A DNA stretch of 14,598 bases, taken from assembly GCA_002751075.1 (NCBI GenBank), contig NAOQ01000213.1, forward strand, positions 102,594 to 117,191, written 5' to 3'. This DNA comes from Ichthyophonus hoferi. Taxonomy: Eukaryota > Opisthokonta > Ichthyosporea > Ichthyophonida > Ichthyophonidae. The notes under the pieces are model-generated. The model was not told where the DNA came from, searched no databases, and saw only the letters and a program-made list of their open reading frames with translations. This document shows, in pieces, positions 9,031 to 14,598 of this stretch; positions within the stretch are counted from its first letter, which is position 1; each line of letters opens with the position of its first letter. A program made the position numbers and the translations under genes.

Positions 9031-9804
9031 GCCATTCATTATAATAGCTATTACACTATCTACATAAACTACTTCCCATAACATAGCTTTACAATCTATC
9101 CATTATTAGAATATATTATAATATATGTCTTTTCAACATGGGATGTGTTCATATTGAGTAGGATTGATCTGGTGGATAAGCCTTTAAAACCAATAGCATG
9201 ATAGTAGTTTCATATACTTATACAGTGCCCTGGTTAAAAATTGAACTTAATCCCGATGGCATAAATGGCAATAGGTATAATAATACAGCGAATAATAGTT
9301 ATATAATAGAGTACAATAAGTATAATAATAGAATCAACAATAATAATACTGTCAAACACTACAATGTCATTCATTATAAACGATATTGATTCTGGAGCTA
9401 GGCAAAGACAATGGATCTAAGCAGTAAAGTGGCCGGGATATATCGGGGAAAAAAATTTGTTCGCTAAAATATTCTACTAACATAAACACCATACACCGGA
9501 TTGGTTCCATGAAATTGATGTACAACGATAATCTCTATAACCATTAATGTCAAAGCATATACCAAATACAAGATGGGCTATAGATACAATATTTGAAAAT
9601 GAAAGTAGCAAACTATATCATTGTGCACGCATATGGGATAACCCAGGGAAGGAGTAAAAATAAATTAGTGGCCCCCCATAGTCATAATGTACACCTTGCA
9701 ATAAGAGTTATGTGGTAAAAAATGCAAGCCCTGCCCTTCATTTTATGAAGCATGACTTCACTTTTAGGTAGACAAACAGATAGATAAAATTATCAAATAA
9801 CACC

Positions 9805-9839
<35 letters not shown>
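9805..9839. repeat. TA microsatellite
   Basis: Alternating TA run of about 35 bases with one AA interruption near its left end. Confidence 0.85.
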
Positions 9840-9842
<3 letters not shown>

Positions 9843-9997
9843 CAATTATGCCTATGTACACATACATCCAGACTTATCTATTGTGTTTTAGGTTGAGTCA
9901 TATATGTTTTAGTATCCTCTCCTCTCAGTTTATTTTGTAAAAAGGCATTATTTCTACCCTTCAACTATATGTAATTTGGCTAGACCTACTGTCAATA

Positions 9998-10003
9998 TTT
10001 ATT
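9998..10003 (-). terminator. Possible poly(A) signal of the prefoldin gene
   Basis: TTTATT on the plus strand is AATAAA on the minus strand, about 400 bases past the prefoldin stop codon. It is the nearest full AATAAA I found downstream of that gene. In DNA this AT-rich, the hexamer is expected often by chance. Confidence 0.25.
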
Positions 10004-10029
10004 TTAATTGGTAATAAATACATAGCTAG

Positions 10030-10065
10030 GTGCAGGTATAAATATAGGTATAAGCATAGGTGTAG
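10030..10065. repeat. 12-bp minisatellite, three units
   Basis: Three consecutive 12-base units, GTGCAGGTATAA, ATATAGGTATAA and GCATAGGTGTAG, sharing the core NNATAGGTRTAR. The minus-strand open frames through here get their Pro/Ile alternation from this repeat, so they are not evidence of coding. Confidence 0.7.
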
Positions 10066-10405
10066 GGGTCCTTTCATAACACAACATATAAGAGATATCA
10101 TAAGGTGGAAGGCATAGAGGGAGGGAATAGGCCTGACAAACACGGTCAGTGTGTACATAGTATAATGTGTATAGTATAGTATATATATCATCATACAACA
10201 CAAACACCTATGGCTAGCCGCAAATAGTCAAAATACTTACTACTTTGTCTATGTTACATTCTATAACATAATCATTCTTATTTTTGTCCCCACGGCCTAT
10301 CACTGTCACTCCATCCCCTCCCATTCTATTAACACTAAAGAGCATGCAGCTACTACAAGCTATTCTATTGCAAACCCTTGAACATAACAACAGTCCACCA
10401 CATCT

Positions 10406-10771
10406 TTATCCCATGCGAGCCTTAGCTATTAACAATTCCCTCATGGCATTTTCTTTCTCGCCAATAGTACGATCCATGGTTGTCCTATTCGACTCTAGCA
10501 TCTTCATTGCATCAGTTGCACTATCTCTCTGTAACTTCAGCTGATTCTTAACTTCTTCATTGCTCTGTTTTAAAAACATGCGTCCGACAGATAGGTAAGT
10601 GGCTGAGGTAGAGGGGATCCCATTAACAAAGTCTAGTGTGAACTCGGCTGCATTGACTTCACGCTTCTTACTTTCCATCTGCGCGGTAATCATACGTTTA
10701 CGCTGTTGGGCTTGGACCAGTTGGTCCTGTGCGTCCAGAAAGGCCCTTCTCATTTCAGTTTCAGAAGACAT
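10406..10771 (-). CDS. PFDN1: Prefoldin subunit 1 (beta-type subunit of the prefoldin chaperone)
   Basis: A complete 121-residue prefoldin beta subunit in one exon, close to the 122 residues of animal PFDN1. In eukaryotes, prefoldin is a six-subunit cytosolic chaperone that holds unfolded actin and tubulin with its coiled-coil arms and passes them to the TRiC/CCT chaperonin. Residues 4-45 form the first coiled-coil helix (AFLDAQDQLVQAQQ start). Residues 46-66 correspond to the beta-hairpin region and end in VGRMF (62-66), the signature of subunit 1. Residues 67-118 are the second helix, ending in AMRELLIAKAR, very like the REMLMARRA end of the animal protein. The ATG at 10771 is preceded by AAAA and no longer in-frame start is needed. 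The reading frame is intact. Two inverted CCAAT boxes lie 118 and 151 bases upstream. It is transcribed toward the zipper gene, with 4.5 kb between stop codons. Confidence 0.93.
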   Translation of the reverse strand: MSSETEMRRAFLDAQDQLVQAQQRKRMITAQMESKKREVNAAEFTLDFVNGIPSTSATYLSVGRMFLKQSNEEVKNQLKLQRDSATDAMKMLESNRTTMDRTIGEKENAMRELLIAKARMG

Positions 10772-10888
10772 TTTTCAAGCAAATGATATAATGTCGCTTA
10801 GTATAGTATAGCACAGTATGGTTTCTATGTCAATTATGAATTAGATAAACTGGAATTATGTAAGTGTGTTACCTAATGTTATAATATC

Positions 10889-10926
10889 ATTGGATCGAAG
10901 AGCATTAGTATCTTGAACTGTATTGG
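10889..10926 (-). promoter_or_regulatory. Paired CCAAT boxes of the prefoldin gene
   Basis: ATTGG on the plus strand at 10889-10893 and 10922-10926 reads as CCAAT on the minus strand, 118 and 151 bases before the prefoldin start codon. Paired CCAAT boxes about three helical turns apart at this distance are typical NF-Y sites of housekeeping promoters. The first reads GATCCAATGA and the second AGCCAATAC, the latter close to the NF-Y consensus. No TATA box stands out. Confidence 0.4.
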
Positions 10927-11318
10927 CTATACACGCATCAATATGGCTTCTTTTATTATTTTGTTGGAAATTGTATATAATAACGATATAATACAATATA
11001 ATATAGTACAAAATAATAATCATACGCAAAATAAAGATGTTAACAGATATTTAGTAATTACATCTAATTAAAGATAATTAAAGTCAATCAAAGATAATTA
11101 ATTGGTGCTGGAATGTCACTCTATTAGTTCCTAACTTCAGGTAATCTACTATACCCGATTGATATCTTGAATAAAATAGAAAATCATTGATTTAAGAAGA
11201 ATCTAGTCCCCTGATTATATTGTATCTAGCTACTCTCATTACATATAGTTAATCATTATTAATTTGCGGTATTGACCTTCATTGGGACTAAAAGGCTTGT
11301 ACAATAAAAATTATTATT

Positions 11319-11470
11319 GCATATCGATTGTTCTAGTATATGGTAAGATTAGGTAAACATTGTACAACCTCAATGTTTTAATAATATAGTATAGTATAAC
11401 ATAGTATAGTATAGTGCCACATATCGATTGGCCTAATATGTGGTAAAATTAATTAAATATTCCACAACCC
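11319..11470 (+). repeat. Direct repeat pair spaced exactly 100 bp, with self-complementary arms
   Basis: Copies at 11319-11370 and 11419-11470 align without gaps at a 100-base offset, starting with a shared ATATCGATTG and about 78% identical over 50 bases by eye. Each begins with an inverted repeat around ATCGATT: CATAT/ATATG in copy 1 and CCACATA/TATGTGG (11417-11423 with 11437-11443) in copy 2. Copy 1 is bracketed by TTGTACAA at 11297-11304 and 11360-11367. The interval holds ATAGT pentamer repeats. Function unknown; it may be an old duplication of a small palindromic element. Confidence 0.65.
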
Positions 11471-12372
11471 CTATTAAACCTACTGGATACCTATTAGCCA
11501 ATATTAACTCTAATGAAGTGTAGAAGCTGGGCCCAGATTGGTCCTGGATATGTGCTTTGTTCATAAACAGGGTGTATGAATCTATCTAAGTAGTTAAGTT
11601 ATACATCAGCTCAGTCTAAGTGTGTTAAATTTGGAGCATATTTAAGCAGATAATTAAGTAAATTTTCTGTCACAATGACATAATACAATTAGGTTATTTT
11701 TGTTTAGAAAACAATAAGGTAATTAGTGTTATATATATGTGTTTATGATATATATTTATGAATTATTGGAAATAAAATTAATAGTAGTTGAAATAAGTTT
11801 TATTTCAGTGCAAAAAATAAGAAACATTGATTATTCACAAAAAATCCCTATGAAGCTTAACTAAAAAGGAAAATATTCTTTTTTAGTAACAGGCAAATCT
11901 AATAACAATAAATAAATAAAAAATGAACTGTAAAAGTGCAGTGAACGCTTTGATTTCAACATGAACATAAAAAGTAATTTGTGTAGAAACCATTGAAATT
12001 AAAAGTTTGAGTTTGTACTCCTTAAATAAATTCAAATAAGTATTGCAATAAAATTCAATTAACATCGAAGTTGATAAACATTTTCAATATAGTGCATTAA
12101 CTTATAGGCCTGCCATATAGTGTCTATGGTTCACAGTGCCATTATTTTAAATTTTCTTGTTATAAACAGTAATATTTATTTAATTTACAAATTTCTTTAT
12201 ATAGTTATAATTATTTAATATTATCATCAAAATAATATACAAAAGCTGTTTAATCATTCAGAGTGTAAGGTTTATTCTATGCTTAGACAATTAATATTTT
12301 ATCCTTAATTTGTAGCTATTAAAATATTGGTAGCTAGTGTAATTAATACCTTGACTGCTCATTATAGACAGA

Positions 12373-12470
12373 ATATAGCTATCAGTGGCTTGCAAATCAC
12401 TTGTCCACAGGCATGGGAGCTCCAATTAGGTGTGGTATAAATATATCTCTTACTGGACTAGTAATAGAAG
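12373..12470 (+). repeat. Dispersed repeat, copy D (head fragment)
   Basis: The sequence matches the head of copies A and C in order: ATAGCTATCAGTGG, then CACTTGTCCACAGG, then GGGAGCTCCAATTAGG, followed by a weakly similar TAAATATATCTCTTAC block. The first element resembles the tRNA A box (TRGYNNARNGG) more than in the other copies. The body found in A and B is not recognisable beyond about 12470. Confidence 0.55.
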
Positions 12471-13280
12471 CAGCTCTTAGCTCTAATCTACTTTCAATAG
12501 AAAGTTAATATAAATTGGGAAAAACGTACATGTTCTGTACCACGTTAGTATATTTAAATAATTAATAAATGTATTTATCTAATTTAATTGTCACATATAT
12601 TATATTCTGTTCAAAGTTGCTATAGTTTTTTAGAATTTGTGTAGTGTTTTCGCGCTGTAAAAACATAAGGGAACAGACAAGTACGTTGTTTCCTAGGATT
12701 GATATATATCAAAGTTGTATTATGACATGGATTACTCCCCGCCCCCCTCCACCGTTTATTATCCGTTTTGGTTTGCTTTTATACTTTGCTTTACCGCCAG
12801 CGCTAATCTTTCCAGTTAACAGCAATGTTGCTAAATTCAATAATTTAAATGGCGTCAATCATAAATATTCGTACTAGTTAGTTCACCTCACGATAGGTCA
12901 AAGAGACCCACTAGAATTATCCGACCTTGCCACAATACTAAAATACTATTATGCTCTTCTTTAGATGGTGAATTAACTTGTTGATGTAATAGGGCCTATA
13001 TGTTGCATGCTATGACTTCGATTGAACCTACTGTGATTAGTGATCTTGTAGCAATTTAGTACGGGTGTTTCGTATTCTATGGGATTGACCAATACATATG
13101 TCTATTGTAATGATGTGTGATTAACCAATCGCCACCTGATGCACTGGTTACTAGAATTTGTTTGGTTAATCTACGTATGGAATGGTATAGTAAAGTTCAT
13201 ATGGCCCGTAGCGTGGGATGTGCTAATCAGGACAGTCATAAAATATTTCGGACATATTCTGTACGTTATGCTATATGAAA

Positions 13281-13300
13281 AAAAAAAAACGTTTTTTTTT
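13281..13300. repeat. A9-CG-T9 perfect palindrome
   Basis: Nine A, then CG, then nine T: a 20-base perfect palindrome (the A run extends three bases further left). It could form a hairpin with no loop. It may also mark where two oppositely oriented poly-A tailed insertions met, but no insertion could be traced on either side. Confidence 0.75.
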
Positions 13301-14019
13301 AATCTAGTTAGTGACAATTTTACATTTATGATTACACACAAGAATAAATCATTTTGCATAATAGCAAGTACATGTTAAAACTAAACCATTCCAATAGGCC
13401 TTACAATGCAACTAAACTTTGTGCTTAAGTGGATCAACATGGCTTCACATACCTTATTCAGTCAAGAGAGTTAGGTCCCTGTCAAACAATGTTAAATAGG
13501 AATTTGCCATTGAGAAGGAGCGGTAATGCTTGAAAGACAGTAATGTTTGGACTCTGGTTCCTCAGCTAAAAAAACTGTAGTTCAATAAAATTTTACAAAT
13601 TTTTCCTATCAATTATTCTGTTGATGGCTTATTATCCCGTTGTAAGGTCTATGGCTGTTGTTCAAGAAAGAAAACAGTGTATTTAAGCTGAATTGACTTA
13701 TGTTGAAACTACCATAAATAGTCTGAATTTAATTCATATATCTCTTTCTTTTGCTGCATCACATGTGTCAAAGATAATTAATAAAATAAATAAATTACTT
13801 TATAAGTCAATAGCATAAGCTTAAACATGCAGTATCTTTCCTATATTGTATGCACGCATTAATAACCAACCATGTGCACATTGTAAATTTTAAATTATTG
13901 TTGCAAATACATTTTCATTCTACATGATTTTAGATGTAAATGTATAATATATGATAATATGATTCATCATCCTGTTAATTTATGGTTATTTGGAATCCCC
14001 AGTAGATAATACAAAATTG

Positions 14020-14420
14020 CATAGCAATTTATTACTCACCGAGTTAGTCTCAATAAAACCCAATCGTATGGTTTGTAGGAAATTTTTATTTAGCAAAATC
14101 TCCTGTTTTTAACACCATTGAATATATTCCAAATGATAACTATTCTAAATACCATCTACCCCAATAGGATATGTTAGCGGCCTAGTATATTGTCTTTGCC
14201 CTGCTTGCAATCATGTATAAATGTAAACGCACTAAAGCTTATCAGAGGATGGTTCCACATACCGCTCTAAGGCAGCAAAAGAACTATACCAAGAACTGAC
14301 CAGTTCCTAATAAAATGGACTGAAATACTCTCCAGTACCTAAAGGAAAACATCTATACAGGAATCAAAAATTAATTGACCTTGAACCTTTGATCATATTA
14401 TTAGAACTTCCACAGATGGT
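14020..14420 (-). repeat. Dispersed repeat, copy B (long copy, inverted)
   Basis: The reverse complement of this stretch aligns with copy A (6365-6768) end to end, including the head (CTGTGGAAGTT, then GGTTCAAGGTC as the B-box-like motif), the block TTAGGAACTGGTCAGTTC, the 23-base identical block (14205-14227) and a tail containing TTTTGCTAAA. Its B-box-like GGTTCAAGGTC is closer to the pol III consensus than that of copy A. A and B are therefore inverted copies about 7.5 kb apart, with the prefoldin gene between them. A 7-bp inverted repeat (AAATTGC/GCAATTT around 14013-14030) lies at its inner end. Confidence 0.7.
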
Positions 14421-14598
14421 TATAGTAATTATACTAAGAAGTAAAATATTCTAATAACATTTAGATACAATTAGGGAACAATTGTCCTTTTAAATCCAAT
14501 GAAGGATAGATATTAACTTTACAACTACTTGGAAGTAAGATGCATAAATAGCTAAGTCATAGCAACAAATACCATAATGATAGTATGCAACAGCGTAA

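Larger units (their letters stand above)
5867..10405. other. Intergenic spacer between the two convergent genes
   Basis: After the TAA stop of the zipper gene comes AT-rich sequence with no clean AATAAA close by. The first plus-strand AATAAA noticed is at about 6306, so the 3' end of that transcript is not resolved. The spacer holds TA microsatellites, two copies of a dispersed repeat, a hairpin-rich patch (7067-7180), an orphan coding-like open stretch (7353-7669), an imperfect tandem duplication (8795-9030) and a minisatellite, each listed separately. Between 7670 and 8550 I see only short open pieces. Between 9040 and 9800 I see nothing assignable; the frame at 9198-9389 is an Asn/Tyr-rich translation of AATAAT-type repeats. 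Confidence 0.6.
10772..14598. other. Gene-poor region upstream of the prefoldin gene, to the right edge
   Basis: Apart from the prefoldin promoter area and the repeats listed separately, no gene is supported. The open frames at 11883-12065 (-), 12644-12877 (+), 13139-13378 (+) and 13171-13359 (-) are short, AT-driven and show no domain; the last two overlap on opposite strands and both cross the A9-CG-T9 palindrome. A 12-mer AAAGATAATTAA occurs twice near 11071-11100 and once near 13770. A CTGGGCCCAG palindrome sits at 11527-11536 in a small GC-richer patch. The rest is AT-rich sequence in which I see nothing assignable. Confidence 0.55.

Noticed and set aside
9198-9389. 63-codon Asn/Tyr-rich open frame
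   Set aside because: Second half is a direct translation of AATAAT/TATAAT repeats.
13108-13378. Overlapping open frames on both strands with some GC-richer codons
   Set aside because: They cross the A9-CG-T9 palindrome, overlap each other on opposite strands, and none has a domain or splice signals that hold together.
1-14598. CRISPR array, operons or prokaryotic defence genes
   Set aside because: No regularly spaced repeats with unique spacers, and the genes are spliced or eukaryotic in type.

Overview
The window is A+T-rich eukaryotic nuclear DNA. Evidence for this is a multi-exon gene with pyrimidine-rich splice acceptors, a prefoldin subunit gene of eukaryotic type, long gene-poor spacers, many TA and CATA/CTTA microsatellites, and scattered old repeat copies. 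The lineage cannot be fixed from the sequence. Nothing looks bacterial or organellar.

Layout: 1-3427 is mostly unannotatable AT-rich spacer, ending in the probable promoter and leader of the first gene. 3428-5866 (+) holds a five-exon gene for a protein of about 428 residues that I do not recognise. It has an acidic N-terminus, a CxxCH cluster, a six-leucine heptad zipper, a strongly basic segment and a Q/G-rich tail. 5867-10405 is a 4.5 kb spacer. It contains one copy of a dispersed repeat (about 6365-6768), a small cluster of potential hairpins, a good open coding-like stretch without its own ATG (7353-7669), a second fragment of the repeat (8555-8615), an imperfect tandem duplication and a minisatellite. 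10406-10771 (-) is an intact single-exon prefoldin subunit 1 (PFDN1) gene. 10772-14598 is again gene-poor, with paired CCAAT boxes upstream of the prefoldin gene, a 100-bp-spaced direct repeat, and two more copies of the dispersed repeat (12373-12470 and 14020-14420).

The two clear genes are convergent and about 4.5 kb apart, and nothing suggests they work together. Prefoldin 1 is a housekeeping cytosolic chaperone subunit. The zipper protein looks like a self-associating, possibly nuclear, protein, but that is inference. The points most worth a second look are the splicing of the zipper gene (a possible GC-AG intron, and an in-frame alternative donor that would remove exactly the basic segment), the G-run tract inside its last exon, the orphan open stretch at 7353-7669, and the tRNA-like motifs in the dispersed repeat family. 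I see no clear case of a new multi-gene system.
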